Assembly (NCBI GenBank): GCA_003862155.1 | Contig: QOUV01000011.1 | Coordinates: forward strand, 1 to 64,000 | Direction of reading: 5' to 3' | From: Lachnospiraceae bacterium | GTDB taxonomy: Bacteria; Bacillota; Clostridia; Lachnospirales; Lachnospiraceae | DNA length: 64,000 nucleotides | Part shown: positions 26,924 to 35,995 of the stretch, piece after piece | Layout: each line of letters starts with the position of its first letter | How positions within the stretch are numbered: the first letter of the stretch is position 1 | Notes under the pieces: generated by a model | Database searches by the model: none | Seen by the model: the letters and a program-made list of their open reading frames with translations, nothing else | What the model was told of the DNA's origin: nothing | Position numbers and translations under genes: made by a program

Positions 26924-28248
26924 TATTCTTCCTCTTTTCTCTGCCTCACAATAAAATGAAGTGCTGTCCCCTCGAATCCGAACGCATCCCTCAATCTGTT
27001 CTCCAGATATCTCAGATAAGAAAAATGCATCAGATCCTTATCATTTACAAATATTACGAAAGTCGGCGGCTTGACACTGACTTCTGTAGTGTAGTAAATC
27101 TTAAGCCTCCTGCCCTTGTCTGACGGCGGCTCCTGCATCGCAGTGGCATCCGCTATGATCTCGTTTAAAACGCCGGTCTGAATACGCAGGTTCTGGTTAG
27201 AAATGACCTGGTCGATAAGTTCGTAGAGCTTTGATACCCTCTGCCCACTCTTCGCGGAAATAAATACGATCCTGGCATACGGGATAAATGAGAGCGTCTG
27301 GCGGATCTTATCGGTCTCGCGCTTTACAGTGTGCGTGTCTTTTTCGACGGCGTCCCATTTATTAACGGCTATAATAATGCCTTTACCCCTGTCGTGGGCG
27401 ATACCGGCGATCTTCGCATCCTGCTCAGTGACACCTTCTGTCCCGTCGATCATCATAATGACGACATCAGACTTCTCTACGGCAGCCACAGCTCTGATTA
27501 TCGAATATCTCTCGAGGTCCTCTTTTATCCTGCTCTTTCGTCTAAGTCCAGCTGTATCAACGAAAATATATTGCTCACCGTTGTACTTTACAAGCGAGTC
27601 GAGAGTGTCCCTTGTAGTGCCTGCGATATCTGAGACAATGGCTCTGTTCTGACCTGTGAGCCTGTTTACAAGAGACGACTTTCCTACATTCGGCTTTCCA
27701 ATGATCGCGATACGCGGGATGTCGCTGTCATCGTCACTGCTGTCCTTTGCAGGAAAATCCTTAGTCACAGCATCAAGCAGATCTCCGAAACCCAGGTTTG
27801 AAACCGCTGAAACCGGAAACGGGTCTCCGATTCCCAGATTGTAAAATTCGTAGATGTCGTTCTTCTGCTTCTTAAAATCGTCGATCTTATTTACACACAG
27901 AACTACCGGTTTGTGTGAACGTCGGAGCATATCTGCGACTTTTCCATCCGAATCTACAAGTCCACTTCTGCCATCGACTACGAAAATGATGACATCCGCG
28001 GTATCTATCGCGATCTGCGCCTGGTCGAGCATCCTCGAAAGCAGGATGTCCGAAGTCCCCGGTTCAATGCCGCCCGTATCTATAAGTGTAAAGTCGTGAT
28101 CAAGCCACGACGCATCAGCGTATATCCTGTCCCGGGTTACACCGGGAGTGTCTTTTACGATTGAAATCCTCTCTCCGACGAGAGAATTAAAAAGTGTGGA
28201 CTTCCCGACATTCGGGCGTCCAACTATAGCAACTATTGGTTTAGCCAT
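26923..28248 (-). CDS. der: ribosome biogenesis GTPase Der (EngA)
   Basis: The 441-residue double GTPase acts in 50S subunit maturation. Two complete G domains appear: GRPNVGKST with DTPGVTRD and VNKID, then GKPNVGKSS with GTTRDT, DTAGLRRK and VNKWD. A KH-like C-terminal domain (~350-440) follows. Standard length and architecture. Confidence 0.97.
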   Translation of the reverse strand: MAKPIVAIVGRPNVGKSTLFNSLVGERISIVKDTPGVTRDRIYADASWLDHDFTLIDTGGIEPGTSDILLSRMLDQAQIAIDTADVIIFVVDGRSGLVDSDGKVADMLRRSHKPVVLCVNKIDDFKKQKNDIYEFYNLGIGDPFPVSAVSNLGFGDLLDAVTKDFPAKDSSDDDSDIPRIAIIGKPNVGKSSLVNRLTGQNRAIVSDIAGTTRDTLDSLVKYNGEQYIFVDTAGLRRKSRIKEDLERYSIIRAVAAVEKSDVVIMMIDGTEGVTEQDAKIAGIAHDRGKGIIIAVNKWDAVEKDTHTVKRETDKIRQTLSFIPYARIVFISAKSGQRVSKLYELIDQVISNQNLRIQTGVLNEIIADATAMQEPPSDKGRRLKIYYTTEVSVKPPTFVIFVNDKDLMHFSYLRYLENRLRDAFGFEGTALHFIVRQRKEEE

Positions 28249-28259
28249 AATCTATCTCA

Positions 28260-29585
28260 CTATTCTTCTTTGCCGAGCAGAGCATCCAAAAGATCCTGCC
28301 CACTCGATTTTACAACAGTAACCGGCACTTGTAAAGCGTCAGAGACTTCGCCTACGGTCATGTCGTCGAGAAATACCTCCTCGTTGCTGCGCAGCATATT
28401 TACAGGGATAAGAAGCCTGTCATTTACTCCGTGCTCTAAAAGCTGTGTTTTTAAGTCAATTCCCGTGATAAGGCCCGATACCGTTATCTGCTCACCAAAA
28501 TAGTGGTTTATTATCGTAACCACTTCGACCTTTATCCTCGGGTATTTTTTCATAAAAAGGTCTGCCAGCTGCCTTAGAAAAGGAGCCGCAAGAACTCCGG
28601 TCGCGATCGTAACACTCTTGTGCCTGAAAAAATGCGGGCCTTCCTTTTCAAGCGCTGCCTTGAATTCCTCGATCAGAAGGCGGATCATCCCCACTCCGTT
28701 TTCAAGCTGCCCGAAACCATCGTAGACAGAAGCCTCCGGCAGGTCCCTTCCCGCCGTAAGATACCACTCGTCCGAAGCGAAGACAAAGTGTTCTCCGTAC
28801 TTTTCGAAGATCTTTTTCTGCCAGCCCTCGATCTGGTCGATGACTTTTATGGCGTCGGCCCTTTCAAAAGGTTTTAGATTGTATAAGCCCTTCCTGAATT
28901 TCGTAAGCCCTACAGGGACCACTGAAAGTGAGGTGACCTGCGGATAAAATGAGAGAAGGTCTTCTATCGTTCTATCTAACTCCTTTCCATCATTTATCCC
29001 TTTGCAGAGCACGATCTGGGTATTCATCGTAAGTCCCGCATCCGAAATCTTTTTCAGGCGTTCCATAACGCGGCCCGCGTTTTTATTCGCGAGCATCCTG
29101 ACCCGGAGTTCAGGATTTGTAGTGTGGACCGAGACATTTATCGGGGAAAGCCTGTAGTCGATTACCCTCTGAAGCTCTTCATCGGACATATTCGTAAGAG
29201 TAACATAGTTTCCCTGCAGGAAAGACAGCCTCGTGTCGTCGTCCTTGAAATAGAGCGTCTCTCTCATTCCCGGCGGCATCTGGTCGATAAAGCAGAACAT
29301 GCAGTGATTAGAACAGGACCTGTAGTTGTCGAGAAGACCGTTTTTAAAGGTGATTCCGATGTCAGTGTCTTCGTCTGACTTTTCGATCACGTAGTTTTGT
29401 TCTCTTCCGTCAGGGTGCCTTATCAAAAGATCGAGCCTGTTATTTTCCTCGTAATAGTAATAGTCGAAAATGTCCTTAAGCTCTTTTCCTCCGGCCTTAA
29501 GGATCGTATCTCCGGGCCTTATACCGGCCCTTTCGGCAAGAGAGCCTCTCCTGACTGATTCTATCTCGTGTGTATCATTACTCAT
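28260..29585 (-). CDS. DUF512 protein with PDZ and radical-SAM-like cysteine cluster
   Basis: A 441-residue protein: N-terminal PDZ-like domain (~5-70, RAGIRPGDTILKAGGKEL), then a radical-SAM-type region with CSNHCMFC (CX3CX2C) and FIDQMPPGMRETLYFKDDD. A TIM-barrel-like core and the DUF512 C-terminal domain (GVGMIRLLIEEF; TGVLAAPFLRQL; HYFGEQITVSGLITG) follow. The family is widespread in Firmicutes and usually sits beside der, as here. The reaction is unknown to me; the cysteine spacing suggests an FeS cluster and SAM chemistry. Confidence 0.88.
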   Translation of the reverse strand: MSNDTHEIESVRRGSLAERAGIRPGDTILKAGGKELKDIFDYYYYEENNRLDLLIRHPDGREQNYVIEKSDEDTDIGITFKNGLLDNYRSCSNHCMFCFIDQMPPGMRETLYFKDDDTRLSFLQGNYVTLTNMSDEELQRVIDYRLSPINVSVHTTNPELRVRMLANKNAGRVMERLKKISDAGLTMNTQIVLCKGINDGKELDRTIEDLLSFYPQVTSLSVVPVGLTKFRKGLYNLKPFERADAIKVIDQIEGWQKKIFEKYGEHFVFASDEWYLTAGRDLPEASVYDGFGQLENGVGMIRLLIEEFKAALEKEGPHFFRHKSVTIATGVLAAPFLRQLADLFMKKYPRIKVEVVTIINHYFGEQITVSGLITGIDLKTQLLEHGVNDRLLIPVNMLRSNEEVFLDDMTVGEVSDALQVPVTVVKSSGQDLLDALLGKEE

Positions 29586-29925
29586 AAAAATAAAATGCGT
29601 TCCTCAGCAGCCTGATGCGATCCGGCACAATGCTTACCACATCAAAGCGCACTTTTCCCTGATAGTCGTGTAAGGTCATATAGTAAAGAGCTGCCCTGCA
29701 TATCTTTCTCTGCTTCCTCTTATCGACTGTCTCCTCCGGATAACCATATCTTAACGAGCTTCTGTACTTCACCTCGACAAAACAGAGCGTATCGCCTTCA
29801 CTTGAAATAATATCTATCTCGCCGACCTTACAGTGGTAATTTCGCTCGATAATGCTTTGGCCGTGCCGTTCCAGAAAATCGCAGGCCAGCTTTTCATACT
29901 CTTTTCCAATGTCCCGCTTATTCAT
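29578..29925 (-). CDS. YraN-family (UPF0102) endonuclease-like protein
   Basis: A 115-residue protein with a PD-(D/E)XK-like nuclease core: GKEYEKLACDFLERHG, then GEIDIISSEGDTLCFVEVKYR with the Asp and ExK residues in place. The family is related to Holliday-junction resolvases but its role is unsettled. It overlaps the DUF512 gene by 8 bp and commonly lies near rnhB, as in this operon. Confidence 0.92.
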   Translation of the reverse strand: MNKRDIGKEYEKLACDFLERHGQSIIERNYHCKVGEIDIISSEGDTLCFVEVKYRSSLRYGYPEETVDKRKQRKICRAALYYMTLHDYQGKVRFDVVSIVPDRIRLLRNAFYFYE

Positions 29926-29946
29926 GCTTTCCCTCAGTACAAACCG

Positions 29947-30228
29947 TCATCTTCCAAGTTTTGCTTTCAGTTTGTCGGCCTTGTCTACAAAGACCAGGAT
30001 CTCCGCCACTACTTCATAGAGTTCAGGCGGTATCGCATCACCGATCTTTAACTTCGAAAGCGTCTCAGCAAGCGATGAGTCCTTGTAAAAAGGCACGTCG
30101 CTCTCCTTTGCCTTCTCGATGATCTTCTCAGCGACTTCCCCCTTACCTGTCGCAAGAATCTTCGGCGCCTCGTATCCAGCCTCGTAGGAAAGCGCTACAG
30201 CTGTTTTTTCCTGATCTTTTTCGTCCAT
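29947..30228 (-). CDS. ylqH: FlhB C-terminal-domain-like protein (YlqH type)
   Basis: A 93-residue stand-alone copy of the cytoplasmic FlhB/YscU tail: AVALSYEAGYEAPKILATGKGEVAEKIIEKAKE and IPPELYEVVAEILVFVDK match the export-gate C-terminus. The NPTH autocleavage motif of true FlhB is absent. The ATG at 30228 has GAGGG upstream and is preferred over a TTG two codons before. As in Bacillus subtilis, it follows a YlqG-like gene near rnhB and rbgA. It could partner with export components encoded elsewhere. Confidence 0.88.
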   Translation of the reverse strand: MDEKDQEKTAVALSYEAGYEAPKILATGKGEVAEKIIEKAKESDVPFYKDSSLAETLSKLKIGDAIPPELYEVVAEILVFVDKADKLKAKLGR

Positions 30229-30230
30229 AT

Positions 30231-31934
30231 TCAAGCCCTCACATCAAACGAATACCTGAGTATCTGCTTCCCGCTTTTGGCCTTGTTGGTTTTTACATCC
30301 TGCTTTAAAAAGTCATCGACAAAATTTCGCTTTACATCGGTATTTTTCACGGAGATCGTACAGTTGTATCCCATAGATTCGAGCTTCTCCTGTAAAAAAT
30401 GAATGTTATTTTCTATAAGCATGTAAGACTCGTCGTCTGCGAGCGAAAAATTCGTATCGAGCTTTTTCTTTAGAAGCTTAACGGAGATGTCCGTAGACCC
30501 CAGATGCTCCAGGTCAAGGTGCAGAAAAGCGGTAAGCGGCTCATCCGGATCCCAGTGCTTTTTCTTTTTGTCAGCATAGACAAAGAGCTCACTGGTCGCG
30601 TTCTGGTTTAACATCTTAAGCGGTATCTGCACGTAATTGTAGACCGTATTTACCTGCTTAATGAAGTTGACATTGGACTGAACCTGCTGGCTTAAACTGT
30701 TTATCTGCGCCGCCTCCCGCTGAGGGAGTTTTTCGGCCGCCTGCTGCGCGGCTTTAGTTACATCCTCGGAGAGCCTGTTAAACGAGTCGTTTATCCTCTG
30801 CTTGTCAACTGCCTCCTCCGGCGTTAGCAGGTACTTATCGGAAATTATCGCCTTCATAAGCTCCGGAAAACCGCTGTTTTTCATATTCGCTCTGATAAAT
30901 TCGCTTCCTCTGGTGTCAAAAAGCGCCTTCATCGAGAGAAATACATCCTTCGTCAGCGCATCCGGCTTCAGCTGGCCTATTTCATTAAAAAGCCCCGGAA
31001 AATTTTCTTTTAATGCAGTATTTGAATTCATAAAATCGGAGAGCTTCTTAAAGTCGTCGCTTCCCAAAGTGTTTCCAATCGTGCCCTGAGGAAATGCGCT
31101 CCTGTCTATTTCACCTGGATTTATATCGGCGGCCTCAGTCCGCGCCATATTTGATGCTGCACTGCTGCCATCCCCTGCAGAAACCGCCTCTCCTGCCTCA
31201 TTTAAAGCTGTCTCGGCGGACAGCGGATTCTCAAAGGCCATATCAGAGATAGCGTCATCTCCGTCAGAAAAGACATTGTTTATGATTTCAGTGACCGCGT
31301 CAAAATTTTCGTTGTTTTCAGAAGCTATATTTGAAAAAGCTTCAGATAAGTCTTTTAAGTCAGAAGCCACATAGTCGCTTGACTCTTTGTAATTATTTAT
31401 CTGCGTAAGTGTCTCCGAGTCGACTGGAATACCGAGATTTTTAAGGACTACAGCCATCTTCGGGTCAGCTTCCGGATTTAATAAAACTTCCCTTCCGACG
31501 GACGCGATGCTCTTCGAATCGATCGGCATCTTGTTCTTTATCATCTCATCGACCATGGCTACGGTCTGATCTGTCACAGGAAGCTGCGCGCTGATAAGCG
31601 CATTTTCAATGATGGGGTTTCCAGTTGAGGCTCCGATGGAAACTGGTTTGATGACAACCTCATTTCCGTCATTCTTCTTGACCTGAAAAAAGACAGACTC
31701 CCCCTCTGCAAGCGCAATGTCTCCGAGCAGCCTGGCTGTGATGTTCTGCCCGCTCGAAAGCCCAAGCAGCACCTCGGAGCCACGGATGTTATTTACCGTG
31801 CCTTCAAAAACAGCGCCTTCTTTTAAGGCATTTAGCGCGGAGGTCAGCTGCTCTACGCCCTGGGCCTTCGCGGGATCAGCTTCTGAACTCACTCCGTTGC
31901 TGTAATACTGATTTACGAGATTTCTAATCTCCAT
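30231..31934 (-). CDS. FliK-like / YlqG-type protein, function unknown
   Basis: A 567-residue protein. The N-terminal ~30-110 is a beta domain (VFEGTVNNIRGSEVLLGLSS; ITARLLGDIALAEGESVFFQ). The middle is long, acidic and Ala/Asn-rich. The C-terminal ~130 residues (IPLKMLNQNATSELFVYADK; LTAFLHLDLEHLGSTDISVK) look like the hook-length-control C domain. Its position before the FlhB-tail gene matches Bacillus ylqG-ylqH. The two start/stop regions overlap, so they are co-translated. A secretion-substrate switching role is only suggested by that pairing. Confidence 0.75.
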   Translation of the reverse strand: MEIRNLVNQYYSNGVSSEADPAKAQGVEQLTSALNALKEGAVFEGTVNNIRGSEVLLGLSSGQNITARLLGDIALAEGESVFFQVKKNDGNEVVIKPVSIGASTGNPIIENALISAQLPVTDQTVAMVDEMIKNKMPIDSKSIASVGREVLLNPEADPKMAVVLKNLGIPVDSETLTQINNYKESSDYVASDLKDLSEAFSNIASENNENFDAVTEIINNVFSDGDDAISDMAFENPLSAETALNEAGEAVSAGDGSSAASNMARTEAADINPGEIDRSAFPQGTIGNTLGSDDFKKLSDFMNSNTALKENFPGLFNEIGQLKPDALTKDVFLSMKALFDTRGSEFIRANMKNSGFPELMKAIISDKYLLTPEEAVDKQRINDSFNRLSEDVTKAAQQAAEKLPQREAAQINSLSQQVQSNVNFIKQVNTVYNYVQIPLKMLNQNATSELFVYADKKKKHWDPDEPLTAFLHLDLEHLGSTDISVKLLKKKLDTNFSLADDESYMLIENNIHFLQEKLESMGYNCTISVKNTDVKRNFVDDFLKQDVKTNKAKSGKQILRYSFDVRA

Positions 31935-31945
31935 AGAGACACCTC

Positions 31946-32674
31946 TCAGTCGGGAAGTCCATATTCCTTTAAAAATGTGTCCATTATCGTCCTCGGATCT
32001 TCAAATTCTATATTATTCTCCGAGGCAGAAAGCTTTCCCGCCTCGATTCTCTTCGTAAGAAATGATCTGCGGTGTATCGGCAGTATTCCATATTTTTCAA
32101 TGGCCTGATAGTGGGCCTTCGTCCCGTAAGCCTTGTTCTTCGCGAATCCGTACTCGGGCACCTTCTCGTCGTAGACCTTCATGATGTGGTCCCTCGTGAC
32201 CTTCGCGATCACAGAAGCTGCCGAAACCGCCGCAACTGTCGCATCGGCCTTTACTTTAGGAAGCTGCTCTATGTCGACTCCCGGGATTTTTACAGCATCG
32301 TTTACTATAAAATCAGGCTTCACCTTCATAGAAAAAATGGCCCGCTTCATGGCCATATAGTCGGCCTGAAGGATATTTATCTCGTCGATCTCCTTTACAT
32401 CTGCGAGCCCGACTCCGATACTTACCGCATTTTTAACTATGTCTTTAAAAACTTCTTCTCTTCTTTTTTCGGATAATTTCTTCGAATCGTTCAGATGATC
32501 GATAAAGACGTCAGGCTTTAAAATAACACAAGCCGCCACAACAGGTCCCGCGAGCGGTCCTCTCCCGGCCTCGTCGATTCCGCCGACGTGTTCAATTCCT
32601 CTTCTATGGAGTTCATCCTCTGTCTCGTAGAGACTCTTTACCCTCTCGCGCTCTTTTTCTTCTCTCTGAGTCAT
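31946..32674 (-). CDS. rnhB: ribonuclease HII
   Basis: The 242-residue enzyme nicks RNA embedded in DNA. Catalytic motifs: GIDEAGRGPLAGPVVAA (Asp, Glu), a later Asp in FIVNDAVKIPG, and KADATVAAVSAASVIAKVTRD with the family-specific Ser-rich stretch; KAHYQAIEKYGILPIHRRSF closes the fold. An N-terminal extension of ~30 charged residues precedes the core, as in other clostridial RNase HII. AGGGGA precedes the ATG. Confidence 0.97.
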   Translation of the reverse strand: MTQREEKERERVKSLYETEDELHRRGIEHVGGIDEAGRGPLAGPVVAACVILKPDVFIDHLNDSKKLSEKRREEVFKDIVKNAVSIGVGLADVKEIDEINILQADYMAMKRAIFSMKVKPDFIVNDAVKIPGVDIEQLPKVKADATVAAVSAASVIAKVTRDHIMKVYDEKVPEYGFAKNKAYGTKAHYQAIEKYGILPIHRRSFLTKRIEAGKLSASENNIEFEDPRTIMDTFLKEYGLPD

Positions 32675-32701
32675 CTGGCTTCCCCTCTGAAAAAAATATA
32701 C

Positions 32702-33232
32702 CTACGAAACTCTTCCCGCCTTATCAAACGGAAAAATACGTGTTATCACTTTCCCGACTATCTGCTCGCTCTTTACGGTACCGACATCTGAATACCGGCT
32801 GTCTTCACTGTGGTTTCTGTTGTCCCCGAGCACAAAATACTCACCAGCCCCGAGCTTTATCGGGTAAGCTGCAATCCCCGGATCAGAGATCTTCTCTTTT
32901 CCGTATTTGTCGGAAATTTTCTTCCCGTCTATTAGTATATCACCTTCGTCGGTAATTTGTACTGTTTCTCCAGGAAGACCATAAACTCTCTTGACAAAAT
33001 AGGTGTGCTTCTTATAGAGATAAGTAAATTCGACTATATCGAAGCGCTGTATCTTATGCTTTAGCGGGGCCATCCTGTCTACGATCAGATTGTCCCCGTC
33101 GGAGAGGACCGGCTCCATCGATGAGCCCTTAACGACAGTCCTCTGCACGAAAAAATGTGCCGCGAGAAATCCTGCAAAGCAGATTAAAAATATAATTAAT
33201 GTAAATCTAAGATATTTAGTCCGGCTTTTCAA
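32702..33232 (-). CDS. lepB: signal peptidase I (first copy in this operon)
   Basis: A 176-residue type I signal peptidase: one N-terminal membrane segment, the catalytic Ser in KGSSMEPVLSDGDNLIVD, the Lys in FVKRVYGLPGE, and the C-terminal box GEYFVLGDNRNHSEDSRYSDVG. No suitable ATG exists. I chose the TTG at 33232 because GGAAAGG lies just upstream; a TTG at 33271 gives a longer overlap with rbgA and lacks a site. It overlaps rbgA by 17 bp. Confidence 0.9.
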   Translation of the reverse strand: MKSRTKYLRFTLIIFLICFAGFLAAHFFVQRTVVKGSSMEPVLSDGDNLIVDRMAPLKHKIQRFDIVEFTYLYKKHTYFVKRVYGLPGETVQITDEGDILIDGKKISDKYGKEKISDPGIAAYPIKLGAGEYFVLGDNRNHSEDSRYSDVGTVKSEQIVGKVITRIFPFDKAGRVS

Positions 33233-34058
33233 AAGATACCTTTCCCAGTCTTCCAGACCTAAGATCGTCAAGAAAAATATTTGCCGCGCGGTTTAAATCA
33301 AGTGCTCCGCCGGCCGCAAGAAGTCTCCTCGACTCAGCTATTGCAGGAAGCACCATAGCATCATCCAGATTCTCATCTATTCCGTAAAAATCGTTAAGCC
33401 TTCCAGGATAGAGCTCTGTCATCCTGTGATAGAGGATAAGGGCAAGCTCCTGTTTTTCAAAGACATCATCTGAAATGGCACCAAAGAGAGCCAATGCTTC
33501 TCCAGTGCTCTCGTCGTCAAACTTTGGCCAGAGGATTCCCGGGGAATCGAGGAGGTCAAGTGTTTTATTTACATGGATCCACTGCTTACCCTTCGTGACT
33601 CCGGGCTTGTTACCAGTTTTTGCGGAATTTTTTCCGGCAAGATTATTTATAAGAGTCGACTTCCCGACATTCGGAATACCTGCAATGAGAGCTCTGACCG
33701 GGCGGTTTTTAATGCCGCGGCGCAGATCTCTGGCTCTTTTTTCAGCTGAAGCCTTATCTATCAAAGCTGCGATCTCGCGCTTCTTAGCCTTCGAGCGGCT
33801 GTCTAAGGCCAGTGAAAAAATGCCCTGTGACTTGTAGTATTCGATCCACTTCGTTGTCACTGCATCCTCTGCGAGGTCCGCTTTATTCAGCAGAAGGATA
33901 TGGATCTTGCCGTTCGTCAGATTCTTTATCTCCGGGTTTCTGCTCGAATCCGGGATCCTCGCGTCGGCAAGTTCGATGACCATATCAATAAGTCTGATAT
34001 CTTCTTTTATCTGTCTCAGGGCCTTCGTCATATGGCCCGGATACCACTGTATATTCAT
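33216..34058 (-). CDS. rbgA: ribosome biogenesis GTPase RbgA (YlqF)
   Basis: A 280-residue circularly permuted GTPase needed for late 50S assembly. The G motifs come in permuted order: NKADL (~60), then GIPNVGKSTLINNL (~130) and DSPGILWPKF. The N-terminus NIQWYPGHMTKALRQI is diagnostic, and the C-terminal domain is a small helical ANTAR-like module. It lies between two lepB genes; the upstream one ends at its start codon. Confidence 0.97.
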   Translation of the reverse strand: MNIQWYPGHMTKALRQIKEDIRLIDMVIELADARIPDSSRNPEIKNLTNGKIHILLLNKADLAEDAVTTKWIEYYKSQGIFSLALDSRSKAKKREIAALIDKASAEKRARDLRRGIKNRPVRALIAGIPNVGKSTLINNLAGKNSAKTGNKPGVTKGKQWIHVNKTLDLLDSPGILWPKFDDESTGEALALFGAISDDVFEKQELALILYHRMTELYPGRLNDFYGIDENLDDAMVLPAIAESRRLLAAGGALDLNRAANIFLDDLRSGRLGKVSFEKPD

Positions 34059-34675
34059 CAGTCTACTACTCCGAAATTTTTCCTTGAGACATCAAACCAG
34101 ATCTTACCTTTTATCTGGCTTCCGAGCACATTTCCAACGTTCTGGTAGCGCGAATCCTCGCTGACATCCCTGTTGTCCCCGAGCACAAAATACTCATCTT
34201 TTCCCAGAGTGATCGTATTCGAGGCGAGTCCGGCATCATTTATGGCTGTCGTCTCTACAGGTGCAGTGTATGCCTTGTTGTTGACGTAAACTATGCCGCT
34301 CTTTATAACGACCTTCTGTCCCGGAGTAGCTATAACGCGCTTTATCGAGTACCTGCCCGACAAATCTCCGTACGGAAGAAATGCCACAACATCTCCGGCC
34401 TTAGGTGAATGAATCCTGTAGGAAACTTTGTCTATCAGAAGGGAATCCGAGACTCCGACCTGCGGCTCCATTGACTCCTCTGTCATAATGACCTGAGTCG
34501 CGAACGATTCGATTATTATATATGCAAGCAAAGTAACTGCGGCGATCTCAAGCGCGAGTATCAGTCCGTGTAAAATCTTGTGGTAGTCTCTCTTCTTCCT
34601 GTTCCTTCTAAAATCAAGAGTCTTGCTCGTAGGTTCTGGCTTTATAAATGCCCTTTTATTCGGAATGACTTTCAT
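34058..34675 (-). CDS. lepB: signal peptidase I (second copy in this operon)
   Basis: A 205-residue signal peptidase with a longer basic cytoplasmic N-terminus, a membrane segment (~35-60), the Ser site EESMEPQVGVSDSLLIDK, the Lys site SIKRVIATPGQ, and the box GKDEYFVLGDNRDVSEDSRYQNVG. It starts after the rplS terminator, with AAAGGCGG before the ATG. It is clearly divergent from the copy at 32702, so the pair is an old duplication rather than a recent one. Confidence 0.94.
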   Translation of the reverse strand: MKVIPNKRAFIKPEPTSKTLDFRRNRKKRDYHKILHGLILALEIAAVTLLAYIIIESFATQVIMTEESMEPQVGVSDSLLIDKVSYRIHSPKAGDVVAFLPYGDLSGRYSIKRVIATPGQKVVIKSGIVYVNNKAYTAPVETTAINDAGLASNTITLGKDEYFVLGDNRDVSEDSRYQNVGNVLGSQIKGKIWFDVSRKNFGVVD

Positions 34676-34691
34676 AAAATCCGCCTTTTAA

Positions 34692-34719
34692 GAAAAAAAG
34701 ATGGCCGCGCGCGGCCATC
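34692..34719 (-). terminator. terminator after rplS
   Basis: On the minus strand GATGGCCGCG pairs with CGCGGCCATC (34700-34719), followed by TTTTTTTC. A strong terminator inside the long operon. The lepB-rbgA genes downstream need readthrough or a promoter I could not identify. Confidence 0.88.
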
Positions 34720-34744
34720 CCATTTACATTGCAGACAATTAGTC

Positions 34745-35095
34745 TCAGATTGTCTCCTTGACCTTAGCGCTCTTACCAACGCGGCTGCGGAGATAGTTAA
34801 GCTTAGCTCTGCGAACTTTACCTTTTCTGACAACCTTAACGTCAACAACGTTTGGGCTGTGAAGAGGGAAAGTCTTCTCGACGCCAATACCGCTTGAAAT
34901 CTTTCTGACAGTAAATGTCTCACGGTTTGAGCCGCCCTGCTTCTTTAAGACAACTCCCTCGAAGACCTGAATACGCTCATGATCTCCTTCCTTGATCCTG
35001 TTTGATACACGGACTGTATCTCCGGTATTAAACTCTGGAACTGTCTCTTTCTTCTGTCCTTCTTCGATCTGTGCAATGATCTCTTTTGCGTTCAT
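34745..35095 (-). CDS. rplS: 50S ribosomal protein L19
   Basis: A 116-residue L19 with family phrases [47 protein letters not shown] and the basic tail [17 protein letters not shown]. The true start is the ATG at 35095 with AGGAGG 7 nt upstream. The open frame extending to 35230 is the leader RNA, not protein. Confidence 0.98.
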   Translation of the reverse strand: MNAKEIIAQIEEGQKKETVPEFNTGDTVRVSNRIKEGDHERIQVFEGVVLKKQGGSNRETFTVRKISSGIGVEKTFPLHSPNVVDVKVVRKGKVRRAKLNYLRSRVGKSAKVKETI

Positions 35096-35230
35096 CTGAA
35101 AACCTCCTGCTGACAAGCCCGTGAACATGAGCCTGCCCCAAGTGTAACGTTCATAGGGATTGGTTGACCAAAATGCCTGCCTACTCTTCTTCGGCTTGCG
35201 TCCCCAGCGGACCGTCATGTCAAAAAGCAA
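35096..35230 (-). ncRNA. probable L19 leader (rplS mRNA 5' region)
   Basis: A 135-nt gap between trmD and rplS is unusual in an operon whose other gaps are mostly 0-60 nt. It has complementary segments (e.g. GGTCCGCTGGGGACGC near the 5' side). Rfam describes an autoregulatory L19 leader at this exact place in Firmicutes. I assign it by position and gap length; I could not fold it or match the model. Confidence 0.5.
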
Positions 35231-35995
35231 CTATGATATACTATCACATATCTCATTCTTTTTCAAGAATTTTTTCTTCAATCTGTTTGAGAGTGAATCC
35301 CTAAGCCCTGGAAGAGCTTTCTTAAACAGATCAGGGCGAAGCGTCCTTGTCCTCTCGATGCTCTGTTCGAGACGCCACTCGTCGACTAATCTGTGATTTC
35401 CCGAAAGCAGGATATCAGGCACTTTCCTGCCTCTCCACTCCTCAGGCCTCGTATACTGCGGATACTCAAGCAGATTATTTTCAAAGCTCTCAGTCTCTGC
35501 CGACTCGCCGTTCCCTAAGACTCCCGGCACAAGCCTTGCCACACAGTCACAAATGACGCAGGCCGCAAGCTCTCCACCGGTCAGGACAAAATCACCGATT
35601 GAAATATAGTCGGTCACGATCTCATCCAAAACTCTCTGGTCTATTCCCTCGTAGTGGCCACAGAGAAATATCAGATCAGACTCCTTCGAAAGGTCCTTCG
35701 CAATCCCCTGGTTAAAAGTCCTGCCCTTCGGGGACATAGCTATGACCGGGCAGTCGCGCCCTGTCTTCTCGTGGATATATCTGTAGCAGTCGTAAACAGG
35801 CTGGGCCTCCATTACCATCCCGGCTCCGCCGCCAAAAGGATAGTCATCGACTTTCCTGTGCTTATCCTTTGAAAAATCGCGGATATTTACGCAGTTAAGC
35901 TCTATAAGGCCCTCATCAATGGCTCTTCCGGTAATACTCGTATGCAGAGTATTCTCTACCATCTCCGGGAAAAGCGTCATTACAAAAAGTCTCAT
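35231..35995 (-). CDS. trmD: tRNA (guanine-N1-)-methyltransferase
   Basis: The 254-residue SPOUT enzyme makes m1G37 in tRNAs. The knot signatures are intact: MTLFPEMVENTLHTSITGRA, DYPFGGGAGMVM, FLCGHYEGIDQRV and ISIGDFVLTGGELAA. It shares one base with the end of rimM, the usual rimM-trmD pair. Confidence 0.98.
   Translation of the reverse strand: MRLFVMTLFPEMVENTLHTSITGRAIDEGLIELNCVNIRDFSKDKHRKVDDYPFGGGAGMVMEAQPVYDCYRYIHEKTGRDCPVIAMSPKGRTFNQGIAKDLSKESDLIFLCGHYEGIDQRVLDEIVTDYISIGDFVLTGGELAACVICDCVARLVPGVLGNGESAETESFENNLLEYPQYTRPEEWRGRKVPDILLSGNHRLVDEWRLEQSIERTRTLRPDLFKKALPGLRDSLSNRLKKKFLKKNEICDSIS

Noticed and set aside
35096..35230. 45-codon N-terminal extension of rplS
   Set aside because: L19 homologues start at the ATG 35095 with AGGAGG before it; the extension has no L19-like sequence.
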